This document shows positions 7,190-14,935 of a stretch of DNA of 17,153 bases, in pieces. The notes beneath the pieces are model-generated. The model did no database searches and was not told the DNA's origin. It was given only the letters and a program-made list of their open reading frames with translations. The translations under genes and the position numbers were made by a program. Source of the stretch: DATILI01 sp035476635 (GTDB lineage Bacteria > Pseudomonadota > Gammaproteobacteria > Burkholderiales > Burkholderiaceae_C); NCBI GenBank assembly GCA_035476635.1, contig DATILI010000165.1:1-17153 (forward strand). The letters are read 5' to 3'. Each line of letters opens with the position of its first letter. Position 1 is the stretch's first letter.

Positions 7190-8234
7190 TATTTCCCTGG
7201 ACGGTATCCACAAACATTTCGGCGAAGTCGCGGCGCTGGCTGACGTTCGCCTGGAGATCGCCGATGGCGAGTTCTTCGTGCTGCTGGGCCCCAGCGGCGC
7301 CGGGAAAACCACGACGCTGCGCATCATCGCCGGGCTGGAGCAAGCCGACGCCGGCCTGGTGCGCATGGACGGCGAAGACGTCACCGGCGCGGCGCCGGCC
7401 CAGCGCGACTGCGCTTTCGTCTTCCAGCAGTATTCGCTGTACCCGCACTTGACGGTGTACGACAACCTGGCGTTTCCGCTGCGCGCGCCGATGCGCCGTA
7501 TACCCGAAGCCGAAGTCCGGCGGCGGGTGGAGCGGGTGGCCGCAACGCTGCACATCGAAAACAAGCTGCAACGCAAAGCCACGGCCCTGTCAGGCGGCGA
7601 GATGCAGCGCGTGGCCATCGGCCGCGCCCTGGTGCGCGAGCCGCGCGTCTACCTGATGGACGAGCCGCTGTCGTCGCTGGACGCGAAGCTGCGCGAGGAA
7701 CTGCGCGTGGAACTCAAGCGCCTGCAGCGCCAAAGCGGCACCACCGTGGTCTACGTGACGCACGACCAGGTGGAAGCGACCACGCTGGCCGACCGCATCG
7801 CCATCCTGGAAGCCGGGCGCATCCAGCAGGTCGGCACGCCCGAGGAGATATACGAAGCGCCCGTGTCGGCGCAGGTCGCGCAGCGGCTGGGTTCACCGCC
7901 GATCAACGTGCTGCCTGCCGCCTGGTTCGCCGGCCAGCACACCAGCGCGGCGGCCCGCATCGGCATCCGGCCCGAGGACGTGGAACTGGCAGGCCAGAAC
8001 GACGCAGGAGACGACAGCTTCGAATGCACCGTGATCGAGTCCTCGCTGCTCTTGCACCACGTGATCGCCGAGCACGCCGGCGTGGAGGTGCGTGCGCGCC
8101 TGATGCAAAGCGTGGCGCCCCATCCCCAGTCCCGTATCCGCCTGCGCTTCCCGCGCGGTCGGCGCCTGCTGTTCGACCCGGCAGGAAAGCGGCTGGCGAC
8201 TCCTGACCTTATTCCCAACGAGACCACCCCATGA
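7182..8234 (+). CDS. ABC transporter ATPase 2, carbohydrate importer, canonical motifs
   Basis: 350 residues from the ATG at 7182, chosen because MASISLDGIHKHFGEV is the normal start of the ABC fold; the longer upstream reading is proline-rich and lies inside the preceding gene. Walker A is GPSGAGKTT (36-44), the Q-loop VFQQYSLYPHL has Gln81, the signature LSGGE is at 135-139, Walker B LMDEP has Asp159/Glu160, and the H-loop histidine is His193. The C-terminal regulatory tail contains IGIRPEDVEL. It is presumably the partner of ATPase 1 under the two permeases, at the cytoplasmic face. Its stop overlaps the dhaL start (ATGA), tying kinase synthesis to transport. Confidence 0.93.
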   Translation: MASISLDGIHKHFGEVAALADVRLEIADGEFFVLLGPSGAGKTTTLRIIAGLEQADAGLVRMDGEDVTGAAPAQRDCAFVFQQYSLYPHLTVYDNLAFPLRAPMRRIPEAEVRRRVERVAATLHIENKLQRKATALSGGEMQRVAIGRALVREPRVYLMDEPLSSLDAKLREELRVELKRLQRQSGTTVVYVTHDQVEATTLADRIAILEAGRIQQVGTPEEIYEAPVSAQVAQRLGSPPINVLPAAWFAGQHTSAAARIGIRPEDVELAGQNDAGDDSFECTVIESSLLLHHVIAEHAGVEVRARLMQSVAPHPQSRIRLRFPRGRRLLFDPAGKRLATPDLIPNETTP

Positions 8235-8881
8235 ACACGCAAGACATCATCGCGGCCGCCCAGGCGGTGCATGCCGCCATCCTGGCCAATGAGCAGCAGA
8301 TCGAATCCCTGGATCGCGCCATCGGCGACGGCGACCACTTCATCAATGTCCGGCGCGGCTGCGAAGCCATCGCCGCGATCCAGCCCGAACTGGTGCCGCT
8401 GGCACCGGCGCAGGCGCTCAACCGCATCGGCATGAAACTGCTCAGCACCATCGGCGGCGCCTCGGGGCCGCTGATCGGCAGCTTCTTCATCGCCATGGGC
8501 AAGGAGCTGGAGGGCGCGGCCGAGCCGGACGCCAGGCACTTCGCCCGCGCCCTGGCCGCCGGCGTCGAAGCCATCAAGAGCCGCGGCAAAGCCGACCTTG
8601 GCGAGAAGACCATGCTCGACGTGCTCATTCCCACGTCGCGGCTGGTGCTGCGCATGGCGGAAGAAGGCGCAGACCGCGAGCTGCTGTGCGCCCGGCTCAA
8701 GGAGGAGGCCGAATTCAACATGCTGGCCACCCGGGACATGATCGCCTCCAAGGGGCGTGCCCACTTCCTGGGTGAGCGCGCACTCGGCCATATCGACCCC
8801 GGCGCCAAGACCAGCCAGGTGGCGCTGTTCGCCGTGTGCGACATGCTCACGGCCCGAAACCCGCTAGGACTGACCCTCTAG
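8231..8881 (+). CDS. dhaL: Dihydroxyacetone kinase nucleotide-binding subunit DhaL
   Basis: 216 residues, the size of a stand-alone DhaL. DhaL holds nucleotide and magnesium and passes phosphate to the ketose bound on DhaK. The metal-binding aspartates known from E. coli DhaL appear in LDRAIGDGDHFIN (Asp28, Asp33, Asp35), followed by GGASGPLIGSFF, SRGKADLGEKTMLDV and KGRAHFLGERALGHIDPGA, all family landmarks in order. The glycine that normally follows the histidine of the DGDHG motif is phenylalanine here. The start overlaps the ATPase 2 stop (ATGA). No dhaM, the phosphotransferase-system donor subunit, is in the window, so this DhaL may exchange ATP directly or use a DhaM encoded elsewhere. 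Confidence 0.94.
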   Translation: MNTQDIIAAAQAVHAAILANEQQIESLDRAIGDGDHFINVRRGCEAIAAIQPELVPLAPAQALNRIGMKLLSTIGGASGPLIGSFFIAMGKELEGAAEPDARHFARALAAGVEAIKSRGKADLGEKTMLDVLIPTSRLVLRMAEEGADRELLCARLKEEAEFNMLATRDMIASKGRAHFLGERALGHIDPGAKTSQVALFAVCDMLTARNPLGLTL

Positions 8882-8888
8882 GACGCAC

Positions 8889-9872
8889 ATGAAAAAATTC
8901 GTCAACGATGTCGAGCTGCTGTTGCAGGAATCGCTGCAAGGCCTGGCCGCCGCGCACCGCGGGCTGCTCAAGCTTTCGCTGGAGCCCACCTTCGTCACGC
9001 GCGCGCAGCTGCCGCAGCCCAAAGTGGCTCTGATCTCCGGTGGCGGCTCGGGCCACGAGCCCCTGCATTGCGGATTCATTGGAACGGGCATGCTCGATGC
9101 CGCCTGTCCCGGCCAGGTGTTCACCTCGCCGACGCCGGACCAGATGCTGGCCGCCGCCGCGGCGGTGGACCGCGGCAAAGGCGTGCTGTTCATCGTCAAG
9201 AACTACGCGGGCGACGTGATGAACTTCCAGATGGCCGCGGAGATGATGCAGCAGCCTTGCGCCACTGTGCTGGTCAACGACGACGTCGCCATCGAGCGCT
9301 CGACCCACGGCACCGGGCGGCGCGGCGTGGCCGGCACGCTGATCGTGGAAAAACTGGTGGGCGCGGCGGCCGAGGCCGGCGCCAGCCTGGAGCAGTGCAA
9401 GGCGCTGGGGGACCGGGTCAACAGCCGCACAGCGTCGATGGGCGTGGCTTTCACCAGCTGCACCGTGCCGGCGGCGCGAAGGCCAACTTTCGATATCGCC
9501 GACGACGAAATGGAGTTCGGCGTCGGCATCCACGGCGAGCCCGGTCGCCGGCGCGGACCGGTGCGTCCCGCGCAGGAACTGGTCAACGAGCTGATGGGCG
9601 CCATCCTGGGCGACCTGCAACCCAAGCCCGGGTCGCAGGTCCTGCTGCACGTCAACGGCTTCGGCGGCACGCCCCTGATCGAGTTGTACCTGCTGTACCA
9701 CTGCGCGCAGCAATTGCTGGAAAGCCAGGGGCTGAAGGTGACCCGGTCGCTGGTCGGCAACTACACGACCGCGCTGGAAATGGCCGGGGCCTCGCTCACC
9801 ATCACCGTGCTGGATGAGGAATTGAAATCGCTGTGGGATGCGCCCGTGCATACGGCCGCGCTTCGCTGGTAG
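8889..9872 (+). CDS. dhaK: Dihydroxyacetone kinase substrate-binding subunit DhaK, second paralogue
   Basis: 327 residues and the last gene of the plus-strand operon. Substrate-site residues are intact: GGGSGHEP with His56, KNYAGDVMNF with Asp109, and GVGIHGEPG with the ketose-binding histidine at about 215. It starts eight bases after the dhaL stop, with an AGGA ribosome site overlapping that stop codon. With DhaL it should phosphorylate dihydroxyacetone or a related short ketose (for example erythrulose) brought in by the transporter. It is similar to the paralogue at 354-1337 across the whole length, so the two arose by duplication. It ends 13 bases from the stop of the convergent amidohydrolase gene. 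Confidence 0.94.
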   Translation: MKKFVNDVELLLQESLQGLAAAHRGLLKLSLEPTFVTRAQLPQPKVALISGGGSGHEPLHCGFIGTGMLDAACPGQVFTSPTPDQMLAAAAAVDRGKGVLFIVKNYAGDVMNFQMAAEMMQQPCATVLVNDDVAIERSTHGTGRRGVAGTLIVEKLVGAAAEAGASLEQCKALGDRVNSRTASMGVAFTSCTVPAARRPTFDIADDEMEFGVGIHGEPGRRRGPVRPAQELVNELMGAILGDLQPKPGSQVLLHVNGFGGTPLIELYLLYHCAQQLLESQGLKVTRSLVGNYTTALEMAGASLTITVLDEELKSLWDAPVHTAALRW

Positions 9873-9898
9873 GCCGGCTGGCGCGTCAGCCCGGGGCC
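9872..9898. terminator. Possible bidirectional stem-loop at the convergent junction
   Basis: GGCTG (9876-9880) pairs with CAGCC (9887-9891) across a six-base loop, and GGCC (9872-9875) can pair with GGCC (9895-9898) past a three-base bulge. The hairpin spans the 13-base gap between the stops of the plus-strand dhaK and the minus-strand amidohydrolase. No T-run follows on either side, so intrinsic termination is doubtful. Confidence 0.3.
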
Positions 9899-11313
9899 GT
9901 GGACTGCGCCAGTTTGACTACCGCCTCGCGCGCCTGTCGCCCGAGCGCCGCAAGATCGAGGCCGGCGATCGTGCCATCGCGCACCACTTCGTTTCCGCCG
10001 ACCAGCAAGGCTTTCAAGTGCGCCGCGCCGCCGCTGGCCACCGGCCCCACGGCCGGGTCGTGCAGGCCGAAATAGCGCGGATCGCGGTCCAGCGCATAGA
10101 TCGCGATGTCAGCCGCCTGGCTGGGCGCGAGCGTGCCGACGCAGGACAGGCCCAGCACCTTCGCGCCGCCGGCGGTGCCCCAGCGGACCACGTCTTCCAC
10201 CGTGGCTGCCGAGGCGGCCAAAGCCTCGCCTTGGCCGCCCCGGTGCAATGCCCGCGCCGCTTCGCCGGCGCGGGCGCGCTGCATCAGCCAGGCGGCGTGC
10301 GTTTCGGAAAGCATGTCGGCCGCTTCGTTGGAAGCCGCACCGTCCACGCCGATCGACACCGTCGCGCCCGCGTCTTCCAGCGCGCGCACCGGCGCGATGC
10401 CGCTGCCCAGGCGGCCGTTGCTTTGCGGGCAATGGGCAATGCCGGTGCCGGTTGCGCCCAGCAGCGCAATCTCATCCGCATCCAGCTTCACGAGGTGCGC
10501 GAACCACACGTCCGGCCCGAGCCAGGCGATGGTTTCGCAAAAGCGCACCGGTGTCATGCCGTGCTGCGCATGCACGCTGTCTTGGTAATGCACGGTCTCC
10601 GAAAGATGCGAGTGCAGGCGCAGGCCCAGTTGGCGCGCCACCGCCGCGCACTCGCGCATTTCCTCGGGCCGCATCGAATGCGGCGGTGTGGTCGGCGCCA
10701 CCACCACGCGCTGCATGCCGTCGGGCGCAGCGTCGTGGAAGCGCGACGCCAGCCGCTCGATGTCGGCGAGATAGGCGTCCAGCGTTTCAGGGCGCAGCGC
10801 GGGCGGCAACTCCTCGGCCTTCATGCGCGAGAGCGTGCCGCCGCCCCGGCACAGCGCAAAGCGCAGCCCCAGCGCCTGCGCTTCTTCGAACAGGATGGCC
10901 GAACTGTCGTAAGGCATGTTTGGCCAGTAGTGGTAGTTGTGGTCGGCCACGGTGCCGCAGCCCGACAGCGCCAGTTCGATCAGGCCGATGCGCGCGGCCA
11001 GGCGGAACATGCCTTCGTCCATGTGGGGCCGAAGGCGCCAGGGCGTCGCCGCGAGCCAGGGCGTCAAGGTGGCGTTGATGCCCTGCGGGTCACCCTTGAG
11101 CAGCGACTGGAACAGATGGTGGTGCGTGTTGACCCAGGCCGGGTAGACAACGCAGCCGCTCGCGTCAATCTGCCGTTCGCCGGGCTGCGGCGTGAGTTTC
11201 CCGATGGCCTCGATACGGCCGCGCACGATGCGGATGTCGGGCCCGGCGTGCCGCGCTTGTTCGCCGGCCATCCCGGTCAGGATGGCCGTGGCGTTGCGAA
11301 TGATGAGGCTCAT
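9886..11313 (-). CDS. Zinc amidohydrolase, 8-oxoguanine deaminase / hydroxyatrazine hydrolase-like
   Basis: 475 residues, normal for the COG0402 deaminase branch of the amidohydrolase superfamily. These cytoplasmic enzymes remove an amino or alkylamino group from a nitrogen heterocycle. The metal and catalytic set is complete: NTHHH with His64 and His66, LHSHLSE with His236 and Glu239, FAHLVKLD with His273, and SIGVDGAASNE with Asp324. The short N-terminal beta segment (MSLIIRNATAIL) and a C-terminal strand (LKALLVGGNEVVRDG) make the usual composite sandwich. The ATG at 11311-11313 overlaps the stop of the upstream Rieske gene (ATGA), so it is the coupled last gene of the cluster. Candidate substrates are 8-oxopurines, modified guanines, pterins or hydroxy-s-triazines; sequence alone cannot choose. 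Confidence 0.9.
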   Translation of the reverse strand: MSLIIRNATAILTGMAGEQARHAGPDIRIVRGRIEAIGKLTPQPGERQIDASGCVVYPAWVNTHHHLFQSLLKGDPQGINATLTPWLAATPWRLRPHMDEGMFRLAARIGLIELALSGCGTVADHNYHYWPNMPYDSSAILFEEAQALGLRFALCRGGGTLSRMKAEELPPALRPETLDAYLADIERLASRFHDAAPDGMQRVVVAPTTPPHSMRPEEMRECAAVARQLGLRLHSHLSETVHYQDSVHAQHGMTPVRFCETIAWLGPDVWFAHLVKLDADEIALLGATGTGIAHCPQSNGRLGSGIAPVRALEDAGATVSIGVDGAASNEAADMLSETHAAWLMQRARAGEAARALHRGGQGEALAASAATVEDVVRWGTAGGAKVLGLSCVGTLAPSQAADIAIYALDRDPRYFGLHDPAVGPVASGGAAHLKALLVGGNEVVRDGTIAGLDLAALGRQAREAVVKLAQSTAPG

Positions 11314-12356
11314 GGGACGCTCGCCGGTGCTGGTACGTTGCCGCGATGCACTTCTTCTTCGCCATGCGCCCGCAGCAAATCCAGCAATTGTTTCCTGATC
11401 ACCAGGCCCGGCTTGTCCGAAGGCATGTGGAACTCGACGCGGCGCGTCGTGTCCACGCAGGCGTCGGCGTCGGTGGCTTCCAGGATGTCGCGGTCTTCGG
11501 CGGTGATGGCCGCATCCCAGGCGATCAGCGTCTGCGTGCTGCAGGCCTCTTCGCTGTCGTTGCGGTAGAGCCACTGCACCAGCATCATGCGTTCGTCGTC
11601 GATCGGCGTCGCGCAGTTGTAGATGATGTGGTGCACGCCACTGGCGGGGTAGGTGCAGCCGAAGCGCCGCGAAAAAGGCAGGTAGTAGCGGTTGATCAGG
11701 TGCCGCTCGGTGATCGGCTCGGTGGTGCCCGTCACGCGATGGCCGGCCTCGATGTTGCGGATCGGCACGCGCGTTTCCGCTTCGAAGCCGTAGTCGGTCT
11801 CGCGAAACTCGTAGGGTGCGGGCTTCGGGTTCTCCAGGATGCCGAAGTTGGCCTTGTGCACATAGGAGAAGTGCGAATTGTCGAACGAGTTCTCCATCAT
11901 GCGCAGGGGGCTGGTCTTCCATTCTTCGTAGAACTGGAAGATGCGGCGGTAGCCGGGCGCGCCGTCTTCGGGAAAGTGCGGGATCGGCTGAAGCGGCTCT
12001 TCCAGCGCGACCCACACGTAGCCGTATTTCTCTTGCGCGCGGTAGGCCGGCACCTTGGCGCCGGCGGGAATCTGCTGGTCGGGCGCCTGCGGGATGCGCA
12101 CACAGGTGCCGGTGCAGTCGTACGTCCAGCCGTGGTAGCCGCAGGTGATGTTGCCCTCCGAGACAAAGCCCCTGGACAGCTTCGCCGTGCGGTGGCAGCA
12201 GCGGTCGCGCAGCGCGGCGGGCGTGCCGTCGGCCTGCTTCCACAGCACGATGTCCTCGCCCATCAGGGTGAACGGCTTCGGGCCGTCGTCCAGGAAGGAC
12301 ATCGGCATCAGCGCGTACCAGAAACGGCGCAGTACCTTTTGTTTGCTGGTGAGCAT
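11310..12356 (-). CDS. Rieske non-heme iron oxygenase, alpha subunit type, copy 1
   Basis: 348 residues. The Rieske [2Fe-2S] site is Cys53-x-His55 and Cys72-x-x-His75, within RDRCCHRTAKLS and CGYHGW. The mononuclear iron site shows Asp159, His162 and His167 in MMENSFDNSHFSYVH. Length and motif style (RDRC.HR.AKLS.G then YHGW.YD..G.C) resemble single-component-type oxygenases that do N- or O-demethylation, such as the caffeine demethylases NdmA/NdmB, rather than the roughly 450-residue aromatic ring dioxygenases. It needs a separate reductase, which is absent here. It is a tandem paralogue of the gene at 12356-13399, and both its ends are ATGA overlaps. Electron donor and substrate are unknown. 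Confidence 0.92.
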   Translation of the reverse strand: MLTSKQKVLRRFWYALMPMSFLDDGPKPFTLMGEDIVLWKQADGTPAALRDRCCHRTAKLSRGFVSEGNITCGYHGWTYDCTGTCVRIPQAPDQQIPAGAKVPAYRAQEKYGYVWVALEEPLQPIPHFPEDGAPGYRRIFQFYEEWKTSPLRMMENSFDNSHFSYVHKANFGILENPKPAPYEFRETDYGFEAETRVPIRNIEAGHRVTGTTEPITERHLINRYYLPFSRRFGCTYPASGVHHIIYNCATPIDDERMMLVQWLYRNDSEEACSTQTLIAWDAAITAEDRDILEATDADACVDTTRRVEFHMPSDKPGLVIRKQLLDLLRAHGEEEVHRGNVPAPASVP

Positions 12357-13399
12357 CAGGCCACCTCCGCCACGGGGTGAATGCGGGTCCAGCCGTGCAC
12401 CTCGGTCTCGCCATGCTCCTTCAGCAACTGGAGCAGACGCTTGCGCATCAGCATGCCCGGCCGGTCGCTGGCCATGCTTTGCTCATCGCGCCGCGCCACG
12501 TCCACCGGCGCATCGGCGTCCACCGACTCGAGGATGTGCTTGTCTTCCAGCACCACCTTGGTGTCCCAGTCGTTCAACAGTGCAGCCGGGCAATCCTCTT
12601 CGGTGTCGTTGCGGTACAGCCACTGGATCAGCTGGATGCGGTGGTCGTCGATCGGTGTTGCGCAGGTAAAGATGGTGTGCTTGATGCCGCTCGGGTAGGC
12701 GAGGCCCAGCTTGCGCAGAAACGGCAGGTGCCACTGATTGAAGAAATGCCGCCTGGTGGTCGGCTCGGTCGTGCCGGTGATGCGATGCGACTGCGGCGGG
12801 TTGTTGATGGGCACAGTGGCCTCGGCCTCGAAGCCGTAGTCGGTTTCGTTCAGCGCGAATTTCTCGGGCTTGGGCTGGCCGCCCTGGCCGAAGGTGCCGG
12901 CGTGCACGAAGGCGAAGTGCGCGGTATCGAAAGAGTTCTCCATCATGCGCAGCGCGCCGGTCTGCCAGGTTTCGTCGAACTGGTGGATGCGGCGGTAGCC
13001 CAGCGCCTCCTCCTCGGTGTCCAGAAGCGGCATCAGCGGGTCGTCCAGAGCGACCCAGGCATAGCCGAACTTCTGCTGGCAACGGTAGGCCGGTACGCGC
13101 GCGCCGGCCGGCACCTGCATGTCGGGCGCCTGCGGAATCTTCACGCAGCTACCGGTGCAGTCATAGGTCCAGCCGTGGTAGCCGCAGACGATGTGGTCCC
13201 CTTGCACGAAGCCTTTCGACAGCTTCGCGGTGCGGTGGCAGCAGCGGTCGCGCAGGGCGGCGGGGGCGCCGTCGGCGCGCTTCCACAGCACGATGTTTTC
13301 GCCCAGCAGCGTGAACGCTTGCGGGCCGGCGTCGAGTTTCTCCATCGGCATGACGGCGTACCAGAAGCGCCGCAGCACAGGTTGTTTGGTGACCAGCAT
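12356..13399 (-). CDS. Rieske non-heme iron oxygenase, alpha subunit type, copy 2
   Basis: 347 residues and aligned with copy 1 almost without gaps over its length. The Rieske ligands fall at the same positions (Cys53, His55, Cys72, His75). The catalytic iron site is Asp158, His161 and His166 in MMENSFDTAHFAFVH. Both copies retain every ligand, so neither is a dead subunit. They may act on successive positions of one substrate, as NdmA and NdmB do on caffeine, or form a mixed oligomer. It starts ten bases after the binding-protein stop with GAGGTAG as ribosome site, and its stop overlaps the start of copy 1. Confidence 0.92.
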   Translation of the reverse strand: MLVTKQPVLRRFWYAVMPMEKLDAGPQAFTLLGENIVLWKRADGAPAALRDRCCHRTAKLSKGFVQGDHIVCGYHGWTYDCTGSCVKIPQAPDMQVPAGARVPAYRCQQKFGYAWVALDDPLMPLLDTEEEALGYRRIHQFDETWQTGALRMMENSFDTAHFAFVHAGTFGQGGQPKPEKFALNETDYGFEAEATVPINNPPQSHRITGTTEPTTRRHFFNQWHLPFLRKLGLAYPSGIKHTIFTCATPIDDHRIQLIQWLYRNDTEEDCPAALLNDWDTKVVLEDKHILESVDADAPVDVARRDEQSMASDRPGMLMRKRLLQLLKEHGETEVHGWTRIHPVAEVA

Positions 13400-13409
13400 G
13401 GCCGCTACC

Positions 13410-14372
13410 TCAGGGCATGACCTTGAGGTCTTTGACGAACTGCAGCGTGTAGGCCTGCTGCCAGTTGGCCATCGGCTTGAGCTGGCCGCTGGCCACCATG
13501 AAGTCGTAGGTGTTCTTCCAGCGCACGTCGGTCATGATGCCGGCGCCCATCTTCGCGGCGTCACCCGCGCCGAAGAAGTTCAGCTCCTTGATCTTCTTGT
13601 GTGCGAAGGCCAGTGTCTCGTCGTCCATCTTGGGGTTGTCCTGCTTGATCAGGACATTGCCGGGCGCGGGATTCTCCAGGTAGCTCTTCCAGCCTTCGAC
13701 CGTGGCGCGCACGAAGCGTTGCACCAGCTCGGGCCGGTCCTTCACCGTCTTTTGCATGGTGGCGATGGTGTTGCCGTATGGCGGGTAGCCGTCGTCGGCA
13801 AACAGGAAGAACTTGACCTTCTGGCCGGCCTTCTCGGCGGTAAAGGGTTCGGACGTCGGGTAGCCTTGCTGCGCGATCGTCTTGTCGGCGAAGAAGGGCT
13901 GCATGTTCGAGGTATAGGGCCGGGCCTGCTCGTCCTTGAAGCCGTACTTGAGCTTGAGCCAGGGCCACCAGGTGCTGCGGCCGCTGGTGGCCACCAGCAC
14001 GGTCTTCTCCTTCAGGTCGGCCAGGCTGTTCACGTCCAGGTGCGTGACCATGCCCTGCGGCTCTTTCTGGAACAGCGCGGCCACGGTGACCATGGGCACG
14101 CCGTTCTCGATGCCGGCCAGCACCTGGAAGTCCTTGCCCATGAAGAAGTCGGCCTGGCCAGCGGCAAGCAGTTGCACGGCGTTGACCTGCGGCCCGCCCA
14201 TCTTGATGCTGACGTCCAGCCCGTGCTTCTTGTAGATGCCGGTGGCAATCGCCTGGTAGTAGCCGCCGTGCTCGGCCTGCGCGTACCAGGAGGTGAGGAA
14301 GCTGACTTTGTCCTGCGCGTGCGCCAGCGTGGCGGTGGCGGCCAGGACAAGAGATGCGAGTGCGGATTTCAT
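13410..14372 (-). CDS. NMT1/SsuA-type ABC substrate-binding protein
   Basis: 320 residues from the ATG at 14370-14372, chosen because a GGAG site lies eight bases upstream and the start yields a clean signal peptide (MKSALASLVLAATATLAHA, cut before QDK). The mature protein has the THI5/NMT1-like fold signature: FLTSWYAQAEHGGYYQAIATG near the mature N-terminus, then KHGLDVSIKMGGPQ. Members bind pyrimidines, nucleobase-like compounds, sulfonates or other small ligands in the periplasm. It sits directly upstream of the Rieske pair, so it likely brings in their substrate. The cognate permease is probably the truncated gene at the right end of the window; the ATPase is outside. Confidence 0.9.
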   Translation of the reverse strand: MKSALASLVLAATATLAHAQDKVSFLTSWYAQAEHGGYYQAIATGIYKKHGLDVSIKMGGPQVNAVQLLAAGQADFFMGKDFQVLAGIENGVPMVTVAALFQKEPQGMVTHLDVNSLADLKEKTVLVATSGRSTWWPWLKLKYGFKDEQARPYTSNMQPFFADKTIAQQGYPTSEPFTAEKAGQKVKFFLFADDGYPPYGNTIATMQKTVKDRPELVQRFVRATVEGWKSYLENPAPGNVLIKQDNPKMDDETLAFAHKKIKELNFFGAGDAAKMGAGIMTDVRWKNTYDFMVASGQLKPMANWQQAYTLQFVKDLKVMP

Positions 14373-14473
14373 GCGGTTTTCTCCGGTGATGTGTGTGAAA
14401 CAAAACAACCAGAGCAATGACCCATGGCGCACTGCCACTGCCTGCTTCTACTCTGAAAAGCAACATGCAAACT

Positions 14474-14935
14474 TCATGCCTTGCGCGGCAGATATAGCGT
14501 GGCCTCCACTTCGATCAATGCGCCGTCACCCGGCATAAAGCGCGACACCTCCACCACCGTGCTGGCCGGAGGCTCGCCGGGGTAGAACAGGCCGCGCACG
14601 CGGTTGTAGAAAGGGTAGTGGCGCAGGTCGCGGAAGTACTGCACCAGCTTGATCGCATCCTGCATCCGGCCGCCATGTTCTTCGGCAATCTGGCGGATGC
14701 GGTTCAGCACGAACCAGCTTTGCACCACGGCGGGCGCTTCGTACAAGTCCACCGTCATCTGGCCAGTGACGTAGCCGATGCTTTGCAGTGCTTCGACCGC
14801 ATCGGCCGGCAATTCGTCGTAGCTTTGCAGTACGGCCTTGCGTGCCGGGTCGACGGCCACGACTCCACTGACGAACAGGAATTCGCCCGCACGCCGCGCG
14901 GGTGCGTAGTTCGCCATCGGTTTTCCGGTGGTCAT
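14474..14935 (-). CDS. RidA-family (YjgF/YER057c) protein lacking the key arginine
   Basis: 153 residues from the ATG at 14933-14935; the longer upstream reading lies in a palindromic repeat and is rejected. RidA-like proteins are trimeric and often hydrolyse reactive imines or enamines. The family pattern is visible: FLFVSGVVAVDP near residue 20, and the C-terminal STVVEVSRFMPGDGALIEVEA block. In true RidA a conserved arginine (Arg105 in E. coli numbering) precedes STVEV; here the sequence is PPASTVVEV with no arginine at that place. Canonical imine deaminase activity is therefore doubtful, and a different reaction or a binding role is likely. The protein is also longer than classical RidA (about 128 residues). 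It lies between the oxidase and the binding protein in the same transcription direction. Confidence 0.85.
   Translation of the reverse strand: MTTGKPMANYAPARRAGEFLFVSGVVAVDPARKAVLQSYDELPADAVEALQSIGYVTGQMTVDLYEAPAVVQSWFVLNRIRQIAEEHGGRMQDAIKLVQYFRDLRHYPFYNRVRGLFYPGEPPASTVVEVSRFMPGDGALIEVEATLYLPRKA

Noticed and set aside
6017..7618. 533-codon minus-strand open frame
   Set aside because: It runs across two ATPase genes whose Walker and signature motifs are on the plus strand; low-complexity His/Gln/Arg content marks it as a shadow.
9886..12414. Single 842-codon protein reading from the first Rieske gene into the amidohydrolase
   Set aside because: The first 360 or so codons are an out-of-frame reading of the Rieske gene; the true start MSLIIRNATAIL is at 11313 with an ATGA overlap.
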